Of a stretch of 64,000 nucleotides of DNA, positions 9,607 through 21,212 are shown in pieces. A program made the translations under genes and the position numbers. Numbering within the stretch: the first letter of the stretch is position 1; each line of letters opens with the position of its first letter. The notes beneath the pieces are model-generated. The model searched no databases, had not been told where the DNA came from, and saw only the letters and a list, made by a program, of their open reading frames with translations. The stretch is taken from positions 34,133,105-34,197,104 of the forward strand of contig JAPTYO010000004.1 in assembly GCA_036873135.1 (NCBI GenBank), given 5' to 3'. This stretch comes from Clarkia xantiana subsp. parviflora (Eukaryota; Streptophyta; Magnoliopsida; Myrtales; Onagraceae).

Positions 9607-11015
9607 GTTGGTACGTACGATAAAAGGGACTAACGTCTTAAGAGGCTATCATGCAAACGGTGAATCTAACGGGACAAACCACAAGGATCAAATACGACGA
9701 CACTTAAGGAACATATTTTCCTAAGGCTTCAAAGGCAACAAAAGGCTACTCCTAAGGACGTTTGGCAATTCCCATCAACCAACGAACACATCAAAGGGAA
9801 AAATTATGCATACCGGCCAAAAAGTCTCTACACAAAGACACGGGGGCAATATGTCCAATCGGGGAAGTCTACTTCAACTATCCACGGAAGTGAAAAATCG
9901 CCTAAGGCATGAACTAACGGCAATAGTAACGACAACCAATCAGCAATTATTCGATATACAAACACCAATAAGCAGTCCCATACGACAAATAGCTCAAACG
10001 AACAACAATACGGCGACACTAGAAATCAAGTCGAAGCTGTCCTGTAAAATCGAATTTCCAGATTACCTCAAAATGTGACGAAAAGTATCACAATGGAATC
10101 CCCTCGTCAAGACAATTTCGGAAAGGTAAGGACCGCGACGAACAGAGCCCGGGAAGGCGGCGCGTGGCTTACACACGCCGGCAGGACGAAAACTCACGCG
10201 GCGGCGCGTGAGGGCGCGTCTGACCTCTCCTGGTGATTCCGAAGGCGGCGTTGGAATCCTCGTGACAATCTGAGTCGATTGGTGGTGTCAATTTCTGGAA
10301 AAAGTCAAGGATCAAGCACGAAACTTTCGGGATACGTCTAAGCTTTACGACGGTAAAGAAACTATGAACACACAAACAATTTCTGGAAATGATGAAGGGA
10401 TTACCTGCAAAGAAGAAGGAATGATGAATTCCCAAAGTGCTGGAAGAATGATTGGGGATTTGTATAATTACATATCCCAAAAGATGCCTTGGTGATAAGG
10501 ATTAAAGGAGTAACTCATCTACACTCACGCCTAAGCACTTATGGTATACTCCACCCTCTCTTCTAAATATCTACTCCTACATGCGTGATTATTTTGATAT
10601 CGCACGTATCAAACCCGTCATTCTACGCGTACGTTTCCATATCGCATGATTCATGATTTGATAATCGCTAAGTCATTTTAGAAGTGTACGGATTATATTT
10701 CTTGCATCGCGTAATTACGATCTTGCCATAACCGTTACTTGTGCATGCATGTTGATAAAAGCATGTTCGCATGATGTATTGCTAATTGCTTATATCCCTA
10801 ACGGTAACCATACTCGCATGCTACGTATATGCATTCTCTATTGCACTAACCGTGATAACAGGAAATAAAGTCATTCGGTCGGAAAATCAAATGACGGACG
10901 AAATCAAGATGTCTACGTCCAACCAACAACCAAAACCGAAAGGTTAGCGTCAAACTCAAATTGGACACGTATCCTAACTTAAAAATAGAGTCAAGAAAGG
11001 TTTTAGACCGTTACT
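9607..11015. other. 3' non-coding region of A
   Basis: No supported gene. The part at 10150-10220 is GC-rich with a small palindrome set around GGCGCGTG and CACACGCC. 10480-10860 is AT-rich with repeated GCATGATT/GCATG phrases. The 90- and 103-codon frames here have no recognisable content. Confidence 0.45.
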
Positions 11016-11030
11016 TGACTCGGGGGCAAG
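11016..11030 (+). promoter_or_regulatory. Polypurine tract of A
   Basis: CTTGACTCGGGGGCAAG ends directly before the 3' LTR. B (GACTCGGGGGCATG), D (AACTCGGGGGCAAG) and E (TCTTGGGGGCAAA) have nearly the same tract, which again points to a shared replication machinery. Confidence 0.8.
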
Positions 11031-11792
11031 TGATGGATATTTGTCCAATTCGGGTTCGTATTTACGTTTCGGGCCTCGCAAACACACCGAAAATCACATC
11101 ACAACTTGAAAAACGTCTCCCAAGGGGTAAAAACGGTCCGGAAGTGCATGTACGCGCATCCGGACCGGACCTCCGGATTGCTTTGCAACCCGGATGTCCG
11201 GGTTGCTTGCAATCCGGACGTCCGGATTGCACTACGGTTATTGCGCGATTACCGTTACATGAAGAGAAGTCAAGTTCGCATATTACCAATGATGATGACG
11301 GTTACCGCTTGCTTTTAGACAGTCATCAAACCGCTTTAAAACCGGGTCCGGTCTCAAGGAAGCCTATAAATAGGAGACCTTGGCCACCCATTTTGACACA
11401 TCCTCTCATTTTGCCCAACTTTGGTATTTTGAGCTCTGACTTCTCTCTAGAAATATTTTCTCTCTCTAGAATTACTCTTTTAGCCCTATAGTGACTTAAG
11501 CTTCGGAGAGGGCTCCGCTAGCACCACCCCCCCCCCCCTCTCCGTGCTAGCACCGGTCCTTTGTGCAGGAATCGTCGCCCAGACATCTGGATTTGTGCAT
11601 AGACCACCGCCTTCTGAGACTCAGACGTCCCCCTGAGACACAACCGCGCTTTGAGACACAGACCTTTCCGGGAATCAACCGAACACTCGTCAGTGGCACA
11701 AACCTCTTTCAGACGAAGGGTTACAGCCCGAAAACCCGCACAACCATACGAACAGACGCGCCCCCACGACCCAGTTCATCCCGGACGCAACA
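11031..11792 (+). repeat. 3' LTR of element A (762 bp)
   Basis: Same ends and layout as the 5' LTR, but the palindrome array (11160-11240) is about 50-60 bases shorter and the C-tract has 12 Cs instead of 17. The TATA box is at 11365-11372. Confidence 0.92.
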
Positions 11793-11797
11793 AGGGT
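11793..11797. repeat. AGGGT shared between A and B
   Basis: These are the only 5 bases separating the two elements. They serve both as the right duplication of A and the left duplication of B. Confidence 0.9.
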
Positions 11798-12588
11798 TGA
11801 TGTATATACGCCCAATTTGAACCCGTTGACTTCCGAATCGTTTTATTTTGATCACCCTGTTAATGATTGTAAATCGAAACTTCGACCCAAACACCCCGCG
11901 GAAACACCAACGGTCCGAACGAGGCGAAAATACTCGTCCGGACCGCGACGAACTCACCTAGGTGAGGTTGGGTGGCCACACCCGACCTCCCCTAGGGGAG
12001 ATCGGTTTGGCTGACCCGATCTCCCCTAGGGGAGATAGGGTTGGCCAACCCTATCTCCCCTAGGGAAGGGGTTGGGTGGCCACACCCAACCCCTACCCTT
12101 GGGGGTCGGATTTTCCTCCCCCCAAGGGCCCCGGCACCGCTTCCCGACTCCGATACTCAGTTTATTTCTATCGAATTTCTCCGTACCTTAAGGTCTTAAT
12201 TACGTGATTAAGGGCTAATTAATTGTGTTTAAAGGTTAACGATGTCATTAAGCCACCTTAATGACACCGTTGCTTATAAATACAACATTTCCACCATTCA
12301 TTTGAACATCTTGGCTAAGCATACAATTTAGCTCTGACATCTCTCTAAGTTTTATCTCTCTAAGAAACGTATTGACTTAAGCATCGGAGAGGGTACATCA
12401 AGCACCACCCCCCCCCCCCCTCCGTGCTTGATATTGGCCCTCTTGCAGGGCACATGGAGAAGAGAAGGCGAAGGACAGAAGGACACGGATCAGAACGACA
12501 GGACTTAGGAACACTGAACCCGACATTTCATTAGTGGGAGATAAATTCTAGATTGACGACCCGTTGACCTAGACTTTATAACCTAACA
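11798..12588 (+). repeat. 5' LTR of element B (791 bp)
   Basis: The U3 palindrome array spans about 11948-12125 and consists of GGTTGGGTGGCCACACCC, TCTCCCCTAGGGGAGA and GGGTTGGCCAACCC type units. It is about 80 bases longer than in the 3' LTR. TATAAATA is at 12275-12282 and a C-tract of 13 lies between AGCACC and GTGCTT arms (12398-12428). Confidence 0.9.
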
Positions 12589-12590
12589 CT

Positions 12591-12600
12591 TGGCGCCGTC
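12591..12600 (+). promoter_or_regulatory. Primer binding site of B
   Basis: TGGCGCCGTC starts two bases after the 5' LTR, as in D; A and E have one base between. Confidence 0.75.
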
Positions 12601-12639
12601 CGTGGGTTTCGAATAGAAAGCCTAGCAATCACGAGAGCG

Positions 12640-14721
12640 ATGACGAACAACTTAGCGTCTAGAGATAATCGCCCACCTGGGGGCAATAGGCAAGAAAGAC
12701 AGCCTATACCTCCAGCAAGGTAGCCTAACCCAGAGAAACAGGCTGCACACCCAGAGCCTCAGGTAGCCCCACAGGCACCCCAGCCTAACAAGCAGGAAGG
12801 AGAACCTTCACGCCCAGCTGGCTAGGAGGCTTCCACAGCTTCAACTCCATTGGCTAGGAGGCCACAGGGACAGGGGGGCAACAAGGAGTGCCATCCCAAT
12901 ACACGGCACCTCCACAGGGGTACTACTATGAGGCGCAACCTCAAGGGTATCCATATGGAATGCCGACTCAAAGGAACGACAATCGTGCCCACACAACCAA
13001 CACAAGGCCCGCATACTCGCAAGGAGCACAGACAGTGACTCAGAGGTTGATGAACGCATAGGATGAGCTGCTAGCCTATAGAGAGACTCTGAGGAACAGG
13101 CAGGGAAGGCAACACCAGCATGAAGAAGAAGAAGTTTATGAAGAAGAACAAGTCCCAGGAGAAGAACACTACTCGCACCCTCCAACAGGGCAGCGAGAAG
13201 AACAAAGAAGAGCAAGGGCCACCCCCAGAGGAAAGGCAACAATTTGTGTCTCCAAGGCAATAACAAACACAGCAAAGAGCTAGGACATACACCCCACTAA
13301 GGGAGGACATGCAAGTCAGACCACCAAGGATATAAGAATTCCAACATCCACCTCAGCAAGGTACACATACAGTCTGTATCACCACAGACATGACTAAGAG
13401 ACATTCCAAGGAAAGCTCAAAGGGAGGGACATCGCCCCGACAACACAACAAGGCAACCACCTACTCATGATACAGCACGACAAGTCCCAACCTCTTGTGT
13501 ATGACAACCCTTGGTACACATCTCCCTAGGACAAGGGAGAAGTCGAAAAGATAAGGATTTGAAAAGGGGACTCATAGAGTACCACACCATGTTAGTACAT
13601 AGCTACTACAATGGGAAGTCTCATGGAGAGACGTAGTGGAGTGAGATCACACATAGCATACATGAAGGATACACCTCTACCTAGTCCGCCTTGCAAGGAT
13701 GCGACCTTATATTCCTCAAGTGGAAGGAATACACACAGACTAATGGAGGAAGACAGTTACATTACCAAGGAAGCAGGGGGTATCAACACCCCCACACCCA
13801 TATCCTTCCTATATCCTCTTATTTAATTTAACTGCATAACAAGTCAACTCCCTAAAAGGAGTAGATTTTGATACTTGATATCAACATGTTTTCCAAGAAA
13901 GACCAGACCGGACGCCTTCGGGCTCCGGGGTATATATATAACACAGGTGGACCACTAGAAGAATCCATAAAAGGCCATCGCCAATCAAGAGATGCACAAG
14001 CAACAGATTCCTCAATCTCAAAGAACACCTATAAGGTCAAGTTTCTGGGAAAGATCACAAGATGGAAGGCTCACTTACAAAAATAAGTGGAGCACTCCCA
14101 ACATCCTATAGAGGAACTACCATGAAGGTCACAAAGGATTACCCCTACTATAACCTTCCACTAAGCATCCTAGGGCCAAGTCTGTCAAAGGATCCCATCT
14201 GGCATTGGTATGCAAGGGGGCACCAGTCACAACATGCCCTCCCCACAAACGCCCATTAGCATAAGAGGGGTAACCGTGAACACATCCCTTCAAAAACGAA
14301 AGAAACCATATCACATGGGCAACACCCACCATCAGAGGCAAACACCTCCAGCGGATCTTTATGATTTCACAAAATAGCCAGGAGATACAACTACACCTAG
14401 TAAGTTCATCTCAGGTAATGGGATACACTTCCATAAAAAAAAAACTCTCAAGGACACAAAGCCTAGCAAAGGAAGAAGGGCGACACCATCATCAAGCTTT
14501 CAAAAAGAGATATGGAAAACTTAGTATTTCCACACAATGATATATTAGTCATAAGAGAGGGAATCACCAACTTTGACATGAAGAGAACCATAGTACATGA
14601 AGGAAGTTCGTCAGACATCCCCCATATCCAGCTATTGATGATACTAAGAAGGAGTCCGACATATATAAAACCAATGGACCCCCTACTAGTAAGGGTGGTC
14701 AGAACATCAACATACCATTAG
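12640..14721 (+). pseudogene. Gag-protease remnant of element B
   Basis: An ATG at 12640 opens a short basic peptide (MTNNLASRDN) that soon hits a stop; only fragments follow. 12860-13300 is Gln/Pro/Gly-rich like the Gag N-terminus of A and D. The clearest remnant is at 14512-14721: MENLVFPHNDILVIREG, then KRTIVHEGSSSDIPHIQLL. This lines up with the protease of A and D (VYPHDDALVITM, KRIIVDGGSSAEILHVKVL), but the catalytic D-G-G has become H-E-G. No functional product is expected. Confidence 0.75.
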
Positions 14722-16577
14722 GGACACAACACTGCAAATGAGCCTGGAACAAGGATGGAACACATATCCTTACAAGTATCTTTGCAAAAATGAACTCCCT
14801 AGATAGAGGGGTTATCTAATAGATGACTATGTCTCTGTTCTCAAAATATGATCCTAACCCGGAGATCCTTGGACTCCGTATTATATATGCAATGAATAAC
14901 ATGTTCATCAAAGATAGGTACACGAAGATTCAAGACAGAACCATAAAGATTAGGCGCATACCTCTACCAAGTACGACACATTTGAGTGTTCATAAACACT
15001 CCTTCGCCATCTCACAAGAAAGGAAGGCAACCAAGGATACAAGTCCTAACAGAACAAACATCGGTAGAAAATCCTGTCATTGAAGTCATGCACCAAGAGA
15101 GAAACTCTAAAGATGCAAGATTAGCAAAAGAGATAGTGCAACAACTAGAATATGAAAAAGGAGATACATCTCCTATCAAGAGCCTTAGGGCATGATAACA
15201 GTTCTACAAGATCAACCAAAGAAGAGCTCAAAAGCTTGGGGGGTAAGGTTTCAAGATCGACCCTCACACTAGACGCACATCCGGATCAAACACCTTGTCT
15301 GCGAATGATAAGACATTCGACTCTGGCATCCCATCAAGAGGAGAACCTCGATAAAGGGAAACTAGAAAAATATCCCGCCTTTAAGGCCATACGCCGAACA
15401 CATGATGAATGAAGGTTATGAAAAAATGAAAAAGGAGGGACTTGTCAGCTCAACACACCTCAAACACATATACGTACGCAATACAAATGCAGCCTCTAAT
15501 GAAGCTATCCAACAAGGAATAGCCAATACGGGGGCAAACCCATGGAAAATCATGGAGCATCACTTGCAAACCTAAAGGAAAAAATCTTTTTAGGTTCAAG
15601 TCCTAATTCAAAGGAAGTCTATAATCAAGATTCAAGGTGGGAGGAGCATGACCATTGTGACACTCCCTAAAGGCATTGAAGAATACTCCAATATAAAGGA
15701 AAATGCAAAGCACACTAAGTACCACAACACTTCAAGAAGATTATCACAGCCCGTCAAACCCCCCCCCCCCCCCATGCCCGAGCAAGAAGCATGGACCAGA
15801 TTGACTAGTCTGAAATACACCTTCGAGATTAACAACTCAAGACACCATTCTATGAGAAAGCTTTTCAACCTAAATACAATCCCTTACAAGATACGTTACT
15901 CCTGCTCTATCATCACCGCAAAAGTGTTTTTTCTAAAAAACACAAGGAAGGGGGGGAAAGAATTTACAAGCACCCCTAGGATACAAACACTGCCACATCC
16001 TAGTTATCAAGAGAATGAAATTCACCCCCACCCACCCAAAGCAAAAGCTCTCCACCCAACCTCTAAAGATGCATCCAACAAAGGCATTATCCAAACCATG
16101 CCTATGACTGAAACAAGCAAGCATGAGAAAGAGTAAATCCTACAAGGGACACTCATCGCATTCAAACAAGCAGACAAGGGAGCCCCAAGCATAAGGGGTA
16201 CCCAACAAGGAAAATGAACGAGGGGCCTTCAATGGCCAAATATGAAAGGCGGTATGACCACCAAGCAACTTGGGGGGCACCAAACGAATAAGTGCTTGGT
16301 AGTCCACCTAAGTGTAAAAGAAGAGATTAGAGGCAGAAGATCACAAGAACATGCAATACTACTTCTCCTAGAAGAGGTCACATAAGAGGAAAACATCCTC
16401 AACTCCCTATACGAACTTGTCCTAAGTTGGCAACACACAAACATCGCCCTCGAAAGGTGATCTCCCACATTGAAGAAAACGCGTGGTAACAGGAAATATC
16501 ATGGAAAGAAAACTCAAGTAAAGATCTAAAAGGCGTATCAAAAACGCACCCTACATGAGAAGGGACACAAGGTAAAG
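14722..16577. other. Degenerate internal region of B
   Basis: Only short broken frames; there is a C-run of 13 at about 15760-15773. The position corresponds to the end of gag-protease and the non-coding part in A. I cannot assign any further domain. Confidence 0.4.
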
Positions 16578-17112
16578 TAATATTCTGAGCCCTCCGGGAG
16601 CCTATCCCGCGAACAGATTCGACGCCCCCAAGAGCGTATCTTGAGAGTAGTTTTCATACTACGACCTTCGACGCCCCCAAGAGCGTATCTTGAGAGTGGT
16701 TTCCAAAAACTACAAACTTCGACGCCCCCAAGAGCGTATCTTTAGAGTGGTTTCCAAAAACTACGAACTTCGACGCCCCCAAGAGTGTATCTTGAGAGTG
16801 GTTTCTAAAAACTACGACCTTCGACGCCCCCAAGAGCGTATCTTGAGGTAGATTTCAAACTACCAGATTCGACGCCCACCAGGAGCGTATCTTTGGTCTA
16901 ACTTGTGCCCTCCGGGAGCCTATCCTGTGAAACGTTAAGTGCCCTCCGAGAGCCTGTCTCGTGAACAGATTTCGACGCCTACCAGGAGCGTATCTTTGGT
17001 CTAACACTTGTGCCCTCCGGGAGCCTATCCTGTGAAACGTTAAGTGCCCTCCGAGAGCCTGTCTCGTGAACAGATTCGACGCCCACCAAGAGCGTATCTT
17101 TGGTCTAACAGT
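16578..17112. repeat. ~50-bp and ~107-bp tandem repeats in B
   Basis: Four to five units of about 50 bases carry TTCGACGCCCCCAAGAGCG and TATCTTGAGAGTGGTTT (from 16618). Two to three longer units follow (about 107 bases), made of TTCGACGCC(T/C)ACCA-GAGCG plus GTGCCCTCCGGGAGCC/GTGCCCTCCGAGAGCC. The inner CTCCGGGAG is a small palindrome. Confidence 0.85.
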
Positions 17113-17757
17113 ACCATATATACCATTTAAAGGGTATCAGAAGAGATCATTGCACCATACTAAGAAGGATTCCATGAGAAAATTATTGCAAAGCAAAGTT
17201 GTATGAAGAACACATAATGTTTGTTCTTGATGAGATAGCATGTATGATGTGAATGAAAACACAAAAGAAAGATAAGGAAAGGAATGCATATACAAAGGAG
17301 AAGTCCATGACCAAAAGATCATATACAGAAGCACAAGAGGTTATCATGAAAAGTAACGAGTTATCCTACCATCCATATCACAAGTCAAGAGAAGTATCTC
17401 AAAGGAACCCAACACCACCAAGAAGGATAGCAAAGACATGAAATCCAAAGTTCAAGGCTCTCAAAATAAACTCGACCCATCAAGAAGAGAATTGCCTTAC
17501 AAGTGGCACAAATCAACCTCCGACAAATATTATTGTCTTGCATGTCGCCCTCGCGTGACCTATGCTCGTATCAGACTTGAACATCGTCAAGCACAACCCA
17601 TGAAGGAGACATCTAAAAAGTATGAAGGATACAACATCGGGCAAGACGAGACATCAGGACCTAACCCAACAAACATAGCCTAAACAAAAGGCAACTATAG
17701 CAATGAAGGCTCTCCAATGAGAAAAGAATACTAAAGCACAACTCCATACATCGTGAT
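17113..17757. other. Unassigned stretch in B
   Basis: No domain, repeat or RNA gene recognised. Low-complexity purine-rich sequence with many AAG/GAA phrases. Confidence 0.4.
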
Positions 17758-17975
17758 GTGGCTATCATGTCCACATACCTTGAAGTGGCTATCATGTCCA
17801 CATACCTTGAAGTGGCTATCATGTCCACATACCCTGAAGTGGCTATCATGTCCACATACCCTGAAGTGGCTATCATGTCCACATACCCTGAAGTGGCTAT
17901 CATGTCCACACACTACAGAAGGGCTATCACTCCCACACATCACGAAGTGTCCACATACCTCGAAGTGATTATCAT
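17758..17975. repeat. 27-bp tandem repeat in B
   Basis: Six near-perfect units (GTGGCTATCATGTCCACATA plus CCYTGAA) at 17758, 17785, 17812, 17839, 17866 and 17893, then two diverged ones. The period is a multiple of 3, so several frames on both strands stay open and give 9-residue repeats. Nothing suggests translation. Confidence 0.92.
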
Positions 17976-18289
17976 GGCAGCACATCATAAAACATTTGTC
18001 AAAGACATGCATTGTAAAAACACCATCCCGACCACGAACATCAAAAGGCTACGCCTAGCCCTAGGAGGAGGTTCAAGAAAAAGGGAAAAACAACACCCTT
18101 CATACGCTCATCAAAGGTAGGCACTTATATTTCAACCCACTGGGTGATACTAGGTAGGAGACGTCCTCATTATGAAGACAACCTCCATATCTCATGAAAT
18201 CAACTATGAAGCAAAGAACCACGACAAGCACTATTGAGGGCATATAACAAAACGATCCCCACAACGATCACAACTACGATACTAGTAGA

Positions 18290-19400
18290 GGCTAACTCAA
18301 GAACAGTCTCCACCAAACTCCCAAGCAAGAATTTGCTATCTTAATCAGAGCCATGGCAAGAGAAAGGAACCTCAATGAAAGGCGATGATCACACCCATCA
18401 CCAAAAGAAAAATCTTCAACGCAAGGGTTAATAACATAACACATAGGAAAGCCAAAGACACCTTCAAAAGTCGTCAAATCTACATGAAGATGAAATAAAC
18501 CTGAGACTCGGCCCCTCGGCAGGGGGGCAGAGGATAGAGAAGAGACATCAAAACCTATGATCACCCCATCGCCATCCACAGATTGTTTCCCTTTGTCAAG
18601 CAAAGAGGACGCCTCTTCAACCACTACCTCCTTATCATGAGAGGGAGTCAGCAAAAGGGCACTTGAAGGAGAGCCTCTCGCGGTTTCCTTCTACTTGGCA
18701 GCCGAGGGCCCGACCTCAGAGTCAGGTTTCCACGCCTTGGACTTAGATCAACTTGAACTCTCGCCCACCGCAAGAACCCATTCGGTAACCAGGGGCGAAC
18801 GCTCTAACAACAAGAAGAAAGCAACATGAGAACAATCATAAGTGTATCACAAAGAAAAGATAATGAAAAAAGAACATGCCGGAAGCCTTTGCAGCTTTCC
18901 CTAACTTAGAAGATTTCTTGGCCTGATGAGCAGAATTAGAGGGTTCTTCCCTCTCATTCGATTCAACGGTACGTTCGGAACGCTCCGCCTACACCTTATA
19001 CGTTTCTCCATGAAACCAAACTACAAGGGGTCATACGAGTCCCCGCCTCATACGAGTCCACCTCGGACACCCAAGACACAGGACAGTCAGATCTGGTCTA
19101 ACTGCCTTGGAAAACGATCTTCAAGGTCTCCCTGTCTGAAGAAGAAAGCTTCCCAAAAGTGAGTCATATATACGAACGACCAACACAAAGATCGACCCTT
19201 ATTCATGGAGGGGCGAGATACGCCTACTACGGGGGCAATCTTAACACCAATCAAGTTACGGAAGCAAAACCACAACCCAAGAGACCTATCCAAGGGAAAA
19301 AATCCCAGAGCGTCACAAAGAAGGCGAACTTTTAGCTTCCCCAAATGGAGCAACGCTCCAACACATCCGAAGGAAGGGTCAACCCTTAACACATGTCAAT
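18290..19400 (-). pseudogene. Remnant of the antisense gene in B
   Basis: On the minus strand, about 18620-18500 encodes SSLLDKGKQSVDGDG and SSAPLPRGRVSG. These line up with the exon of A that reads SCHKGKEVDG and LSAPRSKER...LPSG, and with DKGKGPM in D. An intron donor follows directly in A and D (after PS-G or LA-G). The surrounding frames are broken, and the transposon-like domain and coiled coil cannot be traced with certainty. Confidence 0.5.
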
Positions 19401-20353
19401 AGACCCCTTCGCTCACGGCGGGTAAGAAGAAAGCTTGTAAGCATTTTCACCCTCACTTTTATGGGGAACAAACTGCAGGGTAAATGTCAAGAGCTATACA
19501 CACGCTCCAACAAATGAAGGAAAATTTTACAAATGCCGAAGGTCGAGGTTAAAGGACAATGCTCGCACTAGTACGAGGGAGGCGGAACGTTGTGTCCCAT
19601 TGAGTGGTAGAGTTCCCACCCTCAAGTAAAGGAGAGGTCTATACTCTCACCCTTGCACTTATGCTCATATTCATGATTAACATCTACAGGTACATCAATG
19701 TCATCACTCATGCCTATACTCACAACCCGCCCATACATACATACATGTTCATGCTTGCACTCATATGCATGCCCACGTACACACTCCCGTGTGTTCAAAC
19801 ATTTAGACGTCCATGCACATGGCCGCCATATATTCATGCATACATTCATGACTACAATCGCAGCATGTCTACACCCACTTCCATACTTGTGTTCATACTT
19901 GCATGTATGCTAGTACACATTTTCATATTCATGATACATCCATGTTCACTCAAGGTAACATCCTATAGGCATATTTTCTAGTATCCCATACTTAGGAAAT
20001 TTTTTAGACCAAAATTGAAATTTCTCCCCACATAGGCCTGTCCCATCATGAAATTGAAGTACGGGCCCGCCTAACCATGTTCATGTTGCATCCCCACACA
20101 TGCGTATATTTTCCGAGTGTAAGCTCGTGACGGTATTGGATTTATTGTTTCCATGTCGGACGGACGCGTGCTTGGACACGTGTCCATGCTATTCTGACAT
20201 TTGCAATTCCTCTATCTTATAAGACAGGGGGCAGAGTCAAAGACACACACCCATGGGTAAGTAAGGATTTCGACAAAAGGTAAAATTCCAGCTTCAAATT
20301 GCGCGTGTCATACCATCCTAAAATAGAGTCAATCAAGGGTCAGGCCATTGGTT
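19401..20353. other. 3' non-coding region of B
   Basis: No gene. 19640-19960 is a CAT/ACA-rich stretch (ATACATACATAC, repeated TTCATGC) that resembles a degenerate simple repeat. Confidence 0.4.
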
Positions 20354-20367
20354 GACTCGGGGGCATG
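20354..20367 (+). promoter_or_regulatory. Polypurine tract of B
   Basis: GACTCGGGGGCATG sits directly before the 3' LTR. It is the same tract as in A and D apart from the last bases. Confidence 0.75.
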
Positions 20368-21078
20368 TGATGGATATACGCCCAATTTGAAACCGTTGAC
20401 TTCCGAATCGTTTTATTTTGATCACCCCGTTAATGATTGTAAATCAAAACTTCGACCCAAACACCCCGCGGAAACACCAACGGTCCGAACGAGGCGAAAA
20501 TACTCGTCCGGACCGCGACGAACTCACCTAGGTGAGGTCGGGTGGCCACACCCGATCTCCCCTAGGGAGGGGTTGGGTGGCCACCCAACCCCTCCCTAGG
20601 GGAGATCGGGCCCAAGGGCCCCGGCACCGCTTCCCGACTCCGACACTCAGTTTATTTCTGTCGACTTTCTCCGTACCTTAAGGTCTTAATTACGTGATTA
20701 AGGGCTAATTAATTGTGTTTAAAGGTTAAGATGTCATTAAGCCACCTTAATAACACCGTTGCCTATAAATACAACATTTCCACCATTCATTTGAACATCT
20801 TAGCTAAGCATACAATTTAGCTATGACATCTCTCTAAGTTTTATCTCTCTAAGAAACGTATTGACTTAAGCATCGGAGAGGGTACATCAAGCACCACCCC
20901 CCCCCCCCCCTCCGTGCTTGATATTGCCCCTCTTGCAGGGCACATGGAGAAGAGAAGGCGAAGGACAGAAGGACACAGATCAGAACGACAGGACTTAGGA
21001 ACACTGAACCCGACATTTCATTAGTGGGAGATAAATTCTAGATTGACGACCCGTTGACCTAGACTTTATAACCTAACA
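20368..21078 (+). repeat. 3' LTR of element B (711 bp)
   Basis: Matches the 5' LTR end to end but has a contracted palindrome array (20529-20618). TATAAATA is at 20764-20771 and the C-tract has 14 Cs. It is followed by AGGGT at 21079-21083. Confidence 0.9.
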
Positions 21079-21154
21079 AGGGTCATCTTAAAATTTAAAT
21101 GTGAAGAGAGATAACTTTTGGGGTGAGGGTAACTGAGACTTTTATACATGTAGT

Positions 21155-21156
<2 letters not shown>

Positions 21157-21208
<52 letters not shown>
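21157..21208. repeat. (TA)n microsatellite
   Basis: About 26 AT units without interruption. Confidence 0.95.

Positions 21209-21209
<1 letters not shown>

Positions 21210-21212
<3 letters not shown>

Larger units (their letters stand above)
793..11792 (+). mobile_element. Element A: non-autonomous Ty3-type LTR retrotransposon (Gag-PR only)
   Basis: A complete 11.0-kb element. It has LTRs at both ends (TGATGGAT...GCAACA), a primer site directly after the 5' LTR, a G-rich polypurine tract before the 3' LTR and an AGGGT duplication at 788-792 and 11793-11797. The internal region encodes Gag, an aspartic protease and a second partial gag module. I find no reverse transcriptase, RNase H or integrase in any frame. 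A spliced gene lies on the opposite strand (9263-6773), between two blocks of tandem repeats. The arrangement matches plant Gag-only retrotransposons (TR-GAG type) related to the Tat lineage. The LTRs differ by about 15 substitutions (counted by eye) plus a length change in U3, so it is fairly young. Confidence 0.9.
11798..21078 (+). mobile_element. Element B: decayed non-autonomous Ty3-type element
   Basis: A 9.3-kb element with paired LTRs (TGATGKATATACGCCC...ACCTAACA), the primer site TGGCGCCGTC, a polypurine tract and AGGGT on both sides. The internal region once had the same plan as A (gag, protease, tandem repeats, antisense gene), but all frames are broken. The two LTRs differ by about 15 substitutions outside the palindrome block (counted by eye), similar to A. 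The insertion is therefore not old enough to explain the coding decay. Confidence 0.88.

Noticed and set aside
17753..18120. Repetitive frames on both strands; CRISPR-like regular spacing
   Set aside because: A 27-bp head-to-tail repeat without spacers gives open frames on all sides. CRISPR arrays have unique spacers and this is plant DNA.
19604..19981. A 125-codon frame rich in Met, Ile, His and Thr
   Set aside because: It is the translation of a degenerate CAT/ACA-rich simple repeat.
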